DNA from: a virus
Strand: one strand, 5' to 3'
IMG/VR virus record: IMGVR_UViG_3300035698_012950
Location: 1-63,053 of that record
Length of the DNA stretch: 63,053 nucleotides
Shown: in pieces, positions 42,693 through 52,910 of the stretch
Layout of the letters: the number at the start of each line of letters is the position of its first letter
Position numbering within the stretch: the stretch's first letter is position 1
Made by a program: the position numbers and the translations under genes
The notes under the pieces: generated by a model
What the model was told of the DNA's origin: nothing
The model's database searches: none
The model's input: the letters and a program-made list of their open reading frames with translations, nothing else

Positions 42693-43628
42693 ATGAGCAG
42701 ACAATATTATAGAAATCGGTTGCTTTTAGGGGATATCCCCCAAATGGAAACAGGTCTTCCTTACCCAATCCCTGCCATAGGAGTATTTGCTGGAGGGTAT
42801 GACTCGACAGTCTATAATGTGATGGAGCAAGTGAATATTGCAACACTGGGCAGCACATCTGACTTCGGAGATCTTACTCGGACAGTGTACGGCCTTGCCG
42901 GATGTGCTTCTACGACTCGGGGTTTATTTGGAGGGGGGTATGATACCACATACTCTAACGTAATCGACTATATTACAATAGCCACCGCCGGGGATGCGAC
43001 TGATTTCGGTGATCTTACTGTGGCGAGGCTCAGTACGGCGGCGTGTTCATCCGCGACGATAGGTTTATTCGGTGGTGGTAGCGGCCCGTCGGGTACCATT
43101 TCAATTGACTACGTTACAATAGCAACGACAAGTAACGCCTCAGATTTCGGGGACCTCCAAGCGGCACTGTCGAGTGGTTCAGGGTGCTCATCGTCTACAA
43201 GAGGTTTGTTTGGTGGGGGGTACGACACTGCGAGTTCTAATGTTATCCAATATGTCACGATAGCGACTCTTAGTGATACATCAAATTTTGGGGATCTCAC
43301 CTCAGCGAGATATAACGGTGCCGCCTGTTCCTCCGCAACGCGGGGTCTATTTGGTGGGGGTAGTCCGGACACCAATATAATTGACTACGTTACGATAGCT
43401 ACCACCAACAATGCGACTGACTTTGGGGATCTGGCATCGGCTAAAAGAGAGTTGACAGCATGTTCATCTGCGACAAGAGGTTTGTTTGGTGGGGGGACAT
43501 ACCCAACAACGGTTACAATTGACTATGTTACGGTCGCAACCCTGAGCAATACGTCTGATTTCGGGGATCTTATCACGGCAAGAAAGCAATTGGGGGCTTG
43601 TTCATCAGGTCACGGGGGGTTGCACTAA
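42693..43628 (+). CDS. Kelch-like beta-propeller virion protein
   Basis: A 311-residue protein built of six repeats of about 46 residues with the consensus RGLFGGGYxxxxNVIDYVTIAT and DFGDLxxAR and ACSSxT. A six-fold repeat with GG pairs is the Kelch/propeller pattern seen in marine and other phage tail proteins. The start is ATG 42693, two bases after the previous stop. The repeats end abruptly at SSGHGGLH, so the last blade may be closed by a neighbour. Receptor or sugar binding is inference. Confidence 0.75.
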   Translation: MSRQYYRNRLLLGDIPQMETGLPYPIPAIGVFAGGYDSTVYNVMEQVNIATLGSTSDFGDLTRTVYGLAGCASTTRGLFGGGYDTTYSNVIDYITIATAGDATDFGDLTVARLSTAACSSATIGLFGGGSGPSGTISIDYVTIATTSNASDFGDLQAALSSGSGCSSSTRGLFGGGYDTASSNVIQYVTIATLSDTSNFGDLTSARYNGAACSSATRGLFGGGSPDTNIIDYVTIATTNNATDFGDLASAKRELTACSSATRGLFGGGTYPTTVTIDYVTVATLSNTSDFGDLITARKQLGACSSGHGGLH

Positions 43629-44407
43629 TGATAAATCTACCAATAGGAATTAAGAGTCTCACCGGCAAATACCAGTCAATGCTTGCAAAGATAGAAACAA
43701 ATTTGCCAGCAATCGCAGAAGGCCAGGAAAACTTTTACAAGTCTCAGTCTCAGTTCATGGACAACATGCTTACGGTTTCTCACCCTACGCCAATCCGAAA
43801 TCTTAGACAGATTCTTGCGGAAATAAATAAGGCAAAATCGGCCTTAGATGAAGCGTTTTTCAAGAATAAGAAAAAAGAAGTCAGGATCAGACAAAAACAG
43901 GAGAAAATTAAAACGTCCGACGGATTAGACCAGGAGCTTTTAGAAATTGAAATTGCTGAAAAACAATCCCAAATTAACGCTACAACTGAATACATGAAAG
44001 GGGCTATCAGAAAGATATCTGCATACATTGAGCAGTACAATTCAATTCTGGAATACATAGGTAAAGATTCTTTGAGCGAGGAAGATTTTGAAAAAGAAGA
44101 ATCAAGGTATCATATAGGCAAAGCCTTTGAGCAATCTCTTATTGCAGCAAGAGCGCATGGAGGCAGGATAGATGAGGGCAATCATATTTATCTCCATCAA
44201 ATTGGTATCAATGGGGCCATGGCTCAAATGGAAATTACCAAATACCTGGGGCAAGAAGTTAAATTATTCTCGGAACAAAAAGCCCCAACGCATGCAATGA
44301 CACTACACTGGCTAAACGCTCTGATGAACAAGTACGAAAGTCATCCAGAAGTATATGCAAAAATCAAAGGTATGAAACTCTTAGATACAGAATCGTTAAA
44401 GGAGTAA
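43628..44407 (+). CDS. Coiled-coil phage protein (259 aa)
   Basis: Starts in a TAATG overlap with the propeller gene. Long helices (about 10-160, with many Lys/Glu/Gln), an Asp/Glu-rich middle and a C-terminal ALMNKYESHPEVYAKIKGMK. Probably a rod-like tail-tip component or fibre chaperone. No family was recognised. Confidence 0.55.
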   Translation: MINLPIGIKSLTGKYQSMLAKIETNLPAIAEGQENFYKSQSQFMDNMLTVSHPTPIRNLRQILAEINKAKSALDEAFFKNKKKEVRIRQKQEKIKTSDGLDQELLEIEIAEKQSQINATTEYMKGAIRKISAYIEQYNSILEYIGKDSLSEEDFEKEESRYHIGKAFEQSLIAARAHGGRIDEGNHIYLHQIGINGAMAQMEITKYLGQEVKLFSEQKAPTHAMTLHWLNALMNKYESHPEVYAKIKGMKLLDTESLKE

Positions 44408-44409
44408 TT

Positions 44410-44832
44410 ATGTATCGTAAATTTTATTTAGTACCGGGGCAACAAGCTCCATTGGGATCGACAGGAACAACGACTTCTGATGGTGGTATAATCTGGATCG
44501 GGGAACTTTGGTTAAACGAAGAAATCAATTCTGTTCTTATGACCTCCGAAGAAACTAAAGAGTTTATCCAAAATAGGCTGGAAACCGCATTGGACCGGCA
44601 TATCAATGAGGTTGCTCAATCCCGAAATTACGACGACAGAATATCATGCACGTTAAGAGCAGCATATATAAATCCATGGCAAGCAGAAGGCGTGGCTTTT
44701 GGTACTTGGATGGATTACTGCTACGTGGCAGCATTCAAAGTAATGGCCGACGTCGATGCAGGAACAAGGCCAATACCCACATCTACAGAACTAATTTCAG
44801 AAATGCCGATAATGGTTTGGCCGGAGATATAA
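44410..44832 (+). CDS. Tail-tip/fibre assembly-type protein (140 aa)
   Basis: Two bases after the previous gene. WIGELWLNEEINSVLMT precedes LETALDRHINEVAQSRNYDDRISCTLRAAYINPWQAEGVAFGTWMDYCY, a pattern common in phages just upstream of the tail-tip gene. Likely a chaperone or small baseplate protein. Confidence 0.55.
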   Translation: MYRKFYLVPGQQAPLGSTGTTTSDGGIIWIGELWLNEEINSVLMTSEETKEFIQNRLETALDRHINEVAQSRNYDDRISCTLRAAYINPWQAEGVAFGTWMDYCYVAAFKVMADVDAGTRPIPTSTELISEMPIMVWPEI

Positions 44833-44833
44833 A

Positions 44834-47800
44834 ATGATAATAACCTGGGTACTCGACATTTATTCGCAAGATTCCTATTTCCATTGGTCTACGGCTGATC
44901 TGACATGGGGCGGCACAGCCTATAAAGGCAGGATAATATCAGATTCATTTTCTGGCGTCACGGAAAACAGGACCGCCGATGATTTCGGGTTAGCAAATAC
45001 GAGCGATGTCAATTTTGAAGTCCATTCAGTAGAATCAATTCTGACTGATGAAGCAGGGTTGGCTTTGGTCGATGAGTTAGGCGAACCGCTATTCGATGTT
45101 GCTCCATTTTTTGAAAGTCAATTTAATGGCCAAATTGGGACAATTAGATTTATTGTTGACGGCACCCAAATCAGGGTATGGTCGTTTAGGGTGAAAGGGT
45201 GCGAAATATTTGAAGGCCGTGCCCATTTTTACATGGAGTCTCTTGTTAATGCTTACTTGGATGGTGATCACCCGACAACAAAGCAACCAAGAGATATTTG
45301 GCCGTCATCTGATGTTGATCCTGACACGGGTAAATCAAAACGGAGCGATGCGTATGTTATCCCCCAGGTTTTTGGATCTGCATATATACCATTGAGATCC
45401 GTTAACACCGGATTAAAAAGGTATTATGTCCTTGGTAACAGTGATTACACATACACTGTATCAGAGGTAATGACACCGAAAGAACGGGACGGGCAGGAAA
45501 CTTGGGATAGTTCTTTTTCCTATCCGCAAATTACCGATTCCGGGCAAATGGTTTTTGAGGCGATCATTGTTGACGACGACCTAGACGGGACTGTCGATTC
45601 CAACGGCCTATGGCTGGACGGTGCAGTCTATTATGATATGCCGACACAAATGACATCTACTCAAATTCAGAGCACTGCCGGGGTAAGTCCGGACATTGTA
45701 ATAGATGCATTTTTCCAAGAGATAGGAGTTCCATCTGCTTACATTGACACCGGGATAGGGTCGTCTTTTACATCGGCAGCAACCCAATACGCAGCTTGGG
45801 GCGTAGAGTGGGACGGCGGGTTCTATAATCAGGTAGACAGAGGCCAGAGGCTTGCAAACCTATTACAGCAATGCGCCAGCACTGTAAGGATGACCGACAA
45901 AATTGAGTTGCATCCAAGGTCAGTAGTAAGTCAAGCCACGATCATTGGTGCAGATGTCTATGCCACAAAAACAGGCGATGGGGCACCGGAACCAAAGTAC
46001 TCTTATAGACCAGTATGGCCAGTTCTGTCGGATGGTGGGTATGTTGAATATATAAATGATTTAGACACCCCGCAAGATCGACCGACAAAAACGCTTGTCT
46101 GGTCAAGTCCTGATCAAACCGATAGTGATGATGTGATAAACCCAGAATCTACGACTCTAAGCTTTCCATATCTCCATGATTCTGTGATAGCTCAAAAATG
46201 TGGGGTTCTTTTTTTCAACAGGAAACAAAATAAAGCGGGTGTAAATACAGTCACCTTGATGCCAGATGCAGCTTTTTGGGCCCTGTGTCCTGATGTCGTG
46301 GTAACCCTGGACGATGATCTATTCGGAGAGACAAGGAAAACTCTTGTTCGGTCAGTCACAATTAATTATGATGCGACTGTTGGCTTAGAAACGCATGAGT
46401 TTAAAGACGGAATTATCGGGTTTGATACTCTTTCTCCGTCTACAATCGTGCCAGTTATTGACAGCCTAACCGGCATGGGTGTCCTTACGGCAGCGGCCCC
46501 TTTAATCTCGGTGAAAATAAATACAAAATCGTTTGATACTGTGAGCGCCGGTGATTTATATATTCATGGGTTTAACAATTCAGGAACAGCAGCAGACCAA
46601 AACGGAAAACTTTCTTATGGCGGAGACCTGGAATATGTACCAAAAATTGAAGGGTCGAACACGGCAACGATTTCAACGTCGCAAGAATTCGACGGGTATA
46701 TTTGTTTTGATGCAACAAAGTCTGGTAAATTTATGGTTGACAGTGCCGCCCATTCCCTGGCATTTGTAAAAAGAGAATCTAACCAATATTATTATGACAA
46801 TGGGGTAGCATGGGCAGCATTCACAGCTGACACCGCCACAGATGTGATAGTCGGCACCATTTCCAGGGGAGCCACTGAGATAGCATCTGCTACTGTTTGG
46901 CCTTATTCCACATCCACCGCCAGCATCATAAATCAGGACACCCAGGACATTGCCATAGAAAACACAGGATGGATTTTCGATGGGGTATTCTCCGCTACTG
47001 ATGCGGATACGGTTGCATGGACTTCTGGGACATTAAAGTTTTGGTCAGGCACAGAATATACAATATCTGCTGGAACCACTGGCAATATGGGCGGGAAAAA
47101 TTATCTGTACTTTGATCGCAATATATCCACGACTGTTCTCCAAATGACAACCACGGCGACCTTGTCCGTAGGCACCGGTAAGCTACTTATGGGGACGGCA
47201 GAGAACGGTACGGGTGGCGCAACTTTTGTGATTTTTAACGCCGGTGAAGCTGTAATGGCTGGCAACCGCATTGTAGCAAATTCGGTAACTGCCACCCAAA
47301 TAGACACGGATGGAATAAATTTGTCAGAATGGGCGGGGGATTTGGATGATATCTCTGATGGGACGTATGGCAAGGTTTTAACAACAAGCATATTGTCAGG
47401 ACAAATCAAATTATCCGCTTGTTACGGTGATCTTGATGACATTGATAACGGCACTTATAGCAAAGTCCTAACCACAGACATTACCGCAGGGCATGTTTTG
47501 CTTACCGAGTGTACTGGATCTCTTGATAGCATTGATAACGGGACAACATATAGTAAGGTTTTAACCACAAGTATTTCTGCCGGCAAGGTTGTTTTATCTC
47601 AGACCACGGGTGACTTGGATGATATAACAGATGGCACAACTTATAGCAAGGTTTTGAATACGAGCATAACCGCTGGCAAAATCCTTCTTTCTCAAGCCAC
47701 AGGGACGATTGATAACATCGCAAATGGCACCTACGGTAAGGTTTTAACAAATGATATCACCTCTGGTCACGTCAAACTATCCGCATGTTACGGTGACGCT

Positions 47801-49879
47801 GACGATATATCCAGTGGATCGACAAACTATTATGCCGGGGCGGTTGGTGCCGACTTCCGTAAAGCCTTAGATAATCTGGATGATATTTCAAATGGAACCA
47901 GTTATAAAAAAGTATCCAGTACAAGTGTAAATGCTTCTGGAATCGTTATTCTATCTGGAACCTATGGTGATCTGGATGATGTTTCCAACGGCTCTTCATA
48001 TGGTAGGATTCTTTTAACAGACATATCAGCAGGACACATTTTGTTAGCTTCTTGTACAGGGGATTTAGACGATATTGCAAATGGTGCTTATGGCAAGGTT
48101 TTAACGACCGACATCTCTGCAGGTCACATCCTGTTGTCATCATGTACAGGAGACGCTGATGACATAGATGTGGGGTTAACAAACTTTTTTGCAGGAGTAG
48201 CTGGAGCAGATTTTCGAAAGGCAGTTGATAATCTTGATGACGTATCGAATGGAACTTCTTACAGCAGGGTTTTGACAACAGATATAAGTTCTGGCCATGT
48301 TAAATTGTCTGCTTGCACTGGTGACCTTGATGATATTTCTGATGGGTCTTATGGCAAGGTTTTAATAACTGATATCACCGCCGGTCATGTTTTGTTATCA
48401 GCATGCACAGGAGACCTTGACGACATAGCAAATGGAACATATGGCAAGGTTTTGACAACCGCAATATCTGCCGGATTAATCGTTCTATCAGAGACATCAG
48501 GAGATGCAGACGACATATCAGCTGGTACAGATCTCTTGGCAAAGGCGACTGATGGGGAAACTGCCCATGGATGGATAGGGACGGTCCCAGACACAACTAT
48601 TATAACTTCAGGCGGCCTTACAACATCGCTTATAAACGTAAGCGAATTATTTGCACAGAGCATCACGTTAGTTAGCCCTGGGTTACTTAAAAGTGGTAAT
48701 TATGTTGCAGGTTCTGATGGATGGCAAATAGATTATTTAGGGAATGCAGAATTAAACAATGTAACAATCAGGGGTACATTGTCAGAGGCAGATGTCGGTT
48801 CCGGGGAGTACATTAATATTAATTCAGGTGGAGATGTTGCTGTTAAAAACGGCGGCAATATTACGGTTGAAGACGGTGGTGACATCATCCTTAAAAACGG
48901 GACAACCGGCAATACAAACCCAGCTTTATTAACTTTTACAGACTCTCCCAATAGCAAGTCTTTCACATTTCGGCCATATTATGGTGGGTCAGGATTATCA
49001 TATCTAAAGTTAGAGGGCAGCAGTCCTACAACGCAGAACTTTTATATTGGGGAGTTTAAGGAGGTCTGGACCTATGCCTCAGATCAAATTGGGTTAGATT
49101 GTGGTTCTGGCAGAATACTTATGAGCGCTGATGGTGATATCTGGATGACTGGAGATACAGAGATAACTGGATCCATAGCGCCGTACGGCCCAACAAAGTC
49201 ATCAGCTACCCTCGGGACATCATATGACCATTGGGCTAATGCTTATATCGATTCCCTGTATGTAGACACTGTTCTTACAAGTACCTCATCCACTATTTCA
49301 TTTGCTAAAGACTTAGCGCCATCTGGTGACGGATCCCTTGATTTTGGGTCCGCAACATATGCCATTGATTACGTGTATTGCCAACAACTCAGCAATCCAA
49401 ATTCTACTACCATAACTGTGCATGATAATTTGACAGCCAGCGTTACTGGCAAGACGCTTGGAAGTCAATCTATACCATGGAATTATGGGTATATAAATTG
49501 GATGGTTACCGACGACGATTGGTGGGCTGGTGGCACGAATTCAAAATTTCAAATATTTCAAACGTCAACTGTAGTGGCTGCCGAGTTTAGAACGGGCGGT
49601 GATTTATACCTAAAAGGTACCTTGTACGAAAATCAGTCTTTATCAATTGACACTGACGCGCACGATAAATGGGACATATTTAATTCTCTTGTGGCTGCGT
49701 ATAAGAGCCATGATCCAGAGGATTTGCACGATGAATTGAGATACAGGGTTGACCAGGAGGATGAATTTGGGCTGACCGGTATATATGAATATAAAACAAA
49801 AACGCGAGACTTTGTCCAAATCATGATAGAGTGCTTTGGTGAAGTCATCGAAAGAGTGGAGGTGCTTGAAAATGCGTAA
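44834..49879 (+). CDS. Tail-tip/host-specificity protein with 30-residue repeats
   Basis: A 1,681-residue protein. Residues 1-560 form a hub-like domain (VLDIYSQDSYFHWSTADLTWGGTAYKGRI...; HFYMESLVNAY...). A beta region follows (about 570-830), then about 13 tandem repeats of some 30 residues (about 835-1235; consensus GDLDDIxNGTYxKVLTTDITAGHVLLSACT). The C-terminal 400 residues resemble fibre domains with WANAYIDSLYVDTVL and end in a helical tail. The gene codes for both hub and central fibre in one chain, as lambda J does. It should contact the receptor. Confidence 0.85.
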   Translation: MIITWVLDIYSQDSYFHWSTADLTWGGTAYKGRIISDSFSGVTENRTADDFGLANTSDVNFEVHSVESILTDEAGLALVDELGEPLFDVAPFFESQFNGQIGTIRFIVDGTQIRVWSFRVKGCEIFEGRAHFYMESLVNAYLDGDHPTTKQPRDIWPSSDVDPDTGKSKRSDAYVIPQVFGSAYIPLRSVNTGLKRYYVLGNSDYTYTVSEVMTPKERDGQETWDSSFSYPQITDSGQMVFEAIIVDDDLDGTVDSNGLWLDGAVYYDMPTQMTSTQIQSTAGVSPDIVIDAFFQEIGVPSAYIDTGIGSSFTSAATQYAAWGVEWDGGFYNQVDRGQRLANLLQQCASTVRMTDKIELHPRSVVSQATIIGADVYATKTGDGAPEPKYSYRPVWPVLSDGGYVEYINDLDTPQDRPTKTLVWSSPDQTDSDDVINPESTTLSFPYLHDSVIAQKCGVLFFNRKQNKAGVNTVTLMPDAAFWALCPDVVVTLDDDLFGETRKTLVRSVTINYDATVGLETHEFKDGIIGFDTLSPSTIVPVIDSLTGMGVLTAAAPLISVKINTKSFDTVSAGDLYIHGFNNSGTAADQNGKLSYGGDLEYVPKIEGSNTATISTSQEFDGYICFDATKSGKFMVDSAAHSLAFVKRESNQYYYDNGVAWAAFTADTATDVIVGTISRGATEIASATVWPYSTSTASIINQDTQDIAIENTGWIFDGVFSATDADTVAWTSGTLKFWSGTEYTISAGTTGNMGGKNYLYFDRNISTTVLQMTTTATLSVGTGKLLMGTAENGTGGATFVIFNAGEAVMAGNRIVANSVTATQIDTDGINLSEWAGDLDDISDGTYGKVLTTSILSGQIKLSACYGDLDDIDNGTYSKVLTTDITAGHVLLTECTGSLDSIDNGTTYSKVLTTSISAGKVVLSQTTGDLDDITDGTTYSKVLNTSITAGKILLSQATGTIDNIANGTYGKVLTNDITSGHVKLSACYGDADDISSGSTNYYAGAVGADFRKALDNLDDISNGTSYKKVSSTSVNASGIVILSGTYGDLDDVSNGSSYGRILLTDISAGHILLASCTGDLDDIANGAYGKVLTTDISAGHILLSSCTGDADDIDVGLTNFFAGVAGADFRKAVDNLDDVSNGTSYSRVLTTDISSGHVKLSACTGDLDDISDGSYGKVLITDITAGHVLLSACTGDLDDIANGTYGKVLTTAISAGLIVLSETSGDADDISAGTDLLAKATDGETAHGWIGTVPDTTIITSGGLTTSLINVSELFAQSITLVSPGLLKSGNYVAGSDGWQIDYLGNAELNNVTIRGTLSEADVGSGEYININSGGDVAVKNGGNITVEDGGDIILKNGTTGNTNPALLTFTDSPNSKSFTFRPYYGGSGLSYLKLEGSSPTTQNFYIGEFKEVWTYASDQIGLDCGSGRILMSADGDIWMTGDTEITGSIAPYGPTKSSATLGTSYDHWANAYIDSLYVDTVLTSTSSTISFAKDLAPSGDGSLDFGSATYAIDYVYCQQLSNPNSTTITVHDNLTASVTGKTLGSQSIPWNYGYINWMVTDDDWWAGGTNSKFQIFQTSTVVAAEFRTGGDLYLKGTLYENQSLSIDTDAHDKWDIFNSLVAAYKSHDPEDLHDELRYRVDQEDEFGLTGIYEYKTKTRDFVQIMIECFGEVIERVEVLENA
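47335..48540 (+). repeat. Tandem repeats encoding ~30-residue units in the tail-tip gene
   Basis: About 13 units of roughly 84-93 bases, each with GGTGAC..GATGA.AT and AAGGTTTTAAC. Units 6 and 10 carry a variant (FRKAL/VDNLDD) so the array is built of a higher-order block of four to five units. The DNA copies are diverged and not recent. Confidence 0.85.
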
Positions 49880-50120
49880 GTACAAATTTGATAAGATTAA
49901 AAAGACAATCACTAAAGAAGACAAAATTGAATATAGGATAGAAAGGGAGGAATATAATCAGCAAACAGGAGAAAAGCAAATGTTTGATCAATATATCGAC
50001 CAAACAATTATTACCGATAGAATACATAAGTTAGAGACAGAACTTGCAGATTTAAAGTCAGTACAGGATAGAATAAATAATAATAAGTTTGATGAAACCT
50101 TAGACAAAAGGAACGGGTAA
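49872..50120 (+). CDS. Coiled-coil protein (82 aa)
   Basis: Start at ATG 49872, overlapping the tail-tip stop by eight bases and following GGAGGTG. Very charged, with a helix (TDRIHKLETELADLKSVQDRIN) of clear heptads. Possibly a tail-tip accessory protein. Confidence 0.6.
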   Translation: MRKYKFDKIKKTITKEDKIEYRIEREEYNQQTGEKQMFDQYIDQTIITDRIHKLETELADLKSVQDRINNNKFDETLDKRNG

Positions 50121-50122
50121 AC

Positions 50123-50311
50123 ATGAATCAGGGAATTCAAGTTGAAAAATTATTTGCAAGACACGGGAAAACAGATTTTGAATTAGGATTGTGCCAAGAA
50201 CAAGTGCAATTATTAACTCAACAGAATGAGCAGCAGGCAAAAATGATCGATGAATTGAATAAGGAGAATGAAGGACTAAAAGATATTAAAAAATCAAAGG
50301 TGAAACCATGA
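50123..50311 (+). CDS. Coiled-coil protein (62 aa)
   Basis: Helical with heptads (CQEQVQLLTQQNEQQAKMIDELNKENEGLKDI), no signal peptide. Its stop overlaps the start of the lipoprotein gene. A soluble coil beside a lipoprotein recalls a spanin pair, but the transmembrane anchor of an i-spanin is missing, so this is weak. Confidence 0.55.
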   Translation: MNQGIQVEKLFARHGKTDFELGLCQEQVQLLTQQNEQQAKMIDELNKENEGLKDIKKSKVKP

Positions 50312-50703
50312 GAAAACTATTTATTTTAGCAATCATAATTTCATGTTTAGTTTCAAGCTGTGCCACTGTACCAGTTGCCACAGATATGGGCATAAAGATA
50401 GGTGAGTCTTTCCAGGCTGCAGCAGCGAAGGGAGAAGTTAGCGCGCCAGAGTTGATAAAGGCGTGGGATTTTACCCATGGTATTATAGAGACTCTAATGG
50501 GTGCAAGTTATGAACATGTGGTTACTCCAGAGGCAACAACTATCATGGCAGACTTGGATTGGCTTGCTGCAAAAAAAGAACCACTGACAAACAGGGAAAA
50601 GGGTGACATACTTGGACATTTTTGCAGGCTTGAAGCGATAGCGATAGAGCAGACTTGGAGTAGGTTTGGTATTTCAATATTTAAAATGATGACATCGTTA
50701 TGA
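50308..50703 (+). CDS. Phage lipoprotein (131 aa)
   Basis: A signal peptide (FILAIIISCLVSSC) ends in the lipobox LVSSC with lipidated Cys18. The mature part is helical and charged. It overlaps both neighbours by four bases (ATGA). Possible roles are lysis (outer spanin-like) or superinfection exclusion. The signal implies a diderm host. Confidence 0.7.
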   Translation: MRKLFILAIIISCLVSSCATVPVATDMGIKIGESFQAAAAKGEVSAPELIKAWDFTHGIIETLMGASYEHVVTPEATTIMADLDWLAAKKEPLTNREKGDILGHFCRLEAIAIEQTWSRFGISIFKMMTSL

Positions 50704-51197
50704 TAATAAATGGTATCAATTTGCCAAACTTCTCAGAGAATGAATACCCTATTGGTGAAATAGAACACACTGATCCAAGGCTATTTTTTGCCATGCAGGA
50801 CCAGAGAAATATTTTAGGCGTGACCATGAGACCATCACCGGTCTCTGGATCGTTGGCAAGATATAAATACGGGTCAGAAACATCCTGCCACTATGCAGAC
50901 GATTCAAAAAAATCAACCGCCGATGATTGGTTCCCTGGTAAAGATTTATCTCTGACACGCATTTTCTTTGATTTAACCTGTTCAAACCTTTGGGGTGGTA
51001 TAGGGTTCTATTTTGACGGCAAAGGCTTCCATGACACACACAACACCCGCATACACACAGATATAAGGCCATTGGGCCAGGGCCATTCCCGGAAAACTGC
51101 TTTGATTTGGTTTGTTGTGGATGGAAAAAGATCTTATCCCCAATATGATGAATTTGCAGCGGTCAAATTTTTCGAATTATTAAAGCTGAATAATTAA
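50700..51197 (+). CDS. M15-like peptidase, candidate endolysin
   Basis: A 165-residue protein with the order H-D-H of M15/VanY-type zinc peptidases: SCHYADDS gives His64, the ADDW region gives Asp75/76, and RIHTDIRP gives His119, followed by the WF core of the fold. GGIGFYFDGKGFHDTHN is typical of the phage branch. No signal peptide, so export would need a holin. It sits after the lipoprotein gene, which agrees with a lysis cassette. Cutting of peptidoglycan cross-links is inferred from the family. Confidence 0.6.
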   Translation: MIINGINLPNFSENEYPIGEIEHTDPRLFFAMQDQRNILGVTMRPSPVSGSLARYKYGSETSCHYADDSKKSTADDWFPGKDLSLTRIFFDLTCSNLWGGIGFYFDGKGFHDTHNTRIHTDIRPLGQGHSRKTALIWFVVDGKRSYPQYDEFAAVKFFELLKLNN

Positions 51198-51211
51198 AGG
51201 GGACATGACAA

Positions 51212-51403
51212 TTGAGTGATGAAACAGAAAGGATTGATGCTCTTGAGAATACGGTTTCCATGCTCATAGATGCTCTTGACCGTGGGTTAGGGACTGCTAT
51301 TATTGAGACAGAGAAAGCAGAGTCGGGTGAAGAGGCAAATGTAGCAGCTATCCGAGGGTTAAAAGCCATAAGAGCACCGATAAAAAAAATAAAAAATTCT
51401 TGA
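51212..51403 (+). CDS. Small helical protein (63 aa)
   Basis: Starts with TTG at 51212. Acidic N-terminal helix (DETERIDALENTVSMLIDALDRG) and a basic C-terminus (APIKKIKNS). GGGG lies 12 bases upstream. Function unknown. Confidence 0.5.
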   Translation: MSDETERIDALENTVSMLIDALDRGLGTAIIETEKAESGEEANVAAIRGLKAIRAPIKKIKNS

Positions 51404-51428
51404 CGATTCAATATATAAAACTTATATT
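51400..51428 (+). promoter_or_regulatory. Candidate late promoter
   Basis: TTGACG (51400-51405), 17 bases, TATATT (51423-51428). The start would be near 51435. A terminator follows at 51489-51530, so a short RNA of about 95 bases is possible, as at 29.5 kb. Confidence 0.55.
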
Positions 51429-51488
51429 TAATCCAATATAGGCACACAAGTTAAATTGTAACCCTAATTTCTTTCGATCACGCCACGA

Positions 51489-51530
51489 GGCCGCATCGAG
51501 TATTTATTTACTTGGTGGGGCCTTTTTTTA
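51489..51530 (+). terminator. Strong intrinsic terminator
   Basis: GGCC (51489-51492), CATC (51494-51497) and GAGTA (51498-51502) pair with TACTT (51509-51513), GGTG (51514-51517) and GGCC (51519-51522), followed by seven T. It separates lysis-like genes from the accessory set that begins at 51562. Confidence 0.85.
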
Positions 51531-51561
51531 TTGCTCCATCGCATAGACAAGGAGTCTAAAA

Positions 51562-52465
<904 letters not shown>

Positions 52466-52467
52466 TA

Positions 52468-52497
52468 TTTGGCCCCCTGAATTTTGGGGGCCATTTT
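52468..52497 (+). terminator. Terminator after the collagen-like gene
   Basis: TGGCCCCC (52470-52477) pairs with GGGGGCCA (52486-52493) around an eight-base loop, followed by TTTT. Confidence 0.8.
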
Positions 52498-52515
52498 AAA
52501 AAAAAGGATAATGCA

Positions 52516-52908
52516 ATGTCAGAAGAAGCTGAAGTATTTGAAGACACGCAAGGAACATTATGCGATGGATCTGTTGAAGGTTGCAATGGTGGAAATGAGT
52601 TTAGAACTTCTCCATGCCCCATCCATTCACAGCCGGAAGTTCAAGAAACAAAAACCTTTGGTGAAACTGTTGTTTCAACCGTGACAGATTCTTTTTTGAC
52701 ACCCAAAAGGATGGGCACATGGGAGGGCTTTATTTTTAGATGCCCTAATTGCAACATTGATTCAATATTAGTAAACAATGACACGTGCCCGGAACAAATA
52801 GCTGTTTGCATAAACCCGGAATGTGGCAAAAAAGTCTTTGTTCAATCCCGTGTTGTTTCTGACTTCGTAACCAAATTAACAGAGCAACGGAAAATGGGGA
52901 GAATGTAA
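52516..52908 (+). CDS. Zinc-ribbon protein (130 aa)
   Basis: Behind AAAGGA. The C-terminal half has FRCPNCNIDS...CINPECGKK, a four-Cys zinc ribbon, while the N-terminal half (CDGSVEGCNGG...CPIHSQ) has a second Cys/His set. Probably a small nucleic-acid or protein-binding zinc protein. Confidence 0.6.
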   Translation: MSEEAEVFEDTQGTLCDGSVEGCNGGNEFRTSPCPIHSQPEVQETKTFGETVVSTVTDSFLTPKRMGTWEGFIFRCPNCNIDSILVNNDTCPEQIAVCINPECGKKVFVQSRVVSDFVTKLTEQRKMGRM

Positions 52909-52910
52909 CA

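Noticed and set aside
47101-48666. Several minus-strand ORFs across the tail-tip repeats
   Set aside because: They arise from the repeat composition on the opposite strand, lack ribosome sites and encode no recognisable domain.
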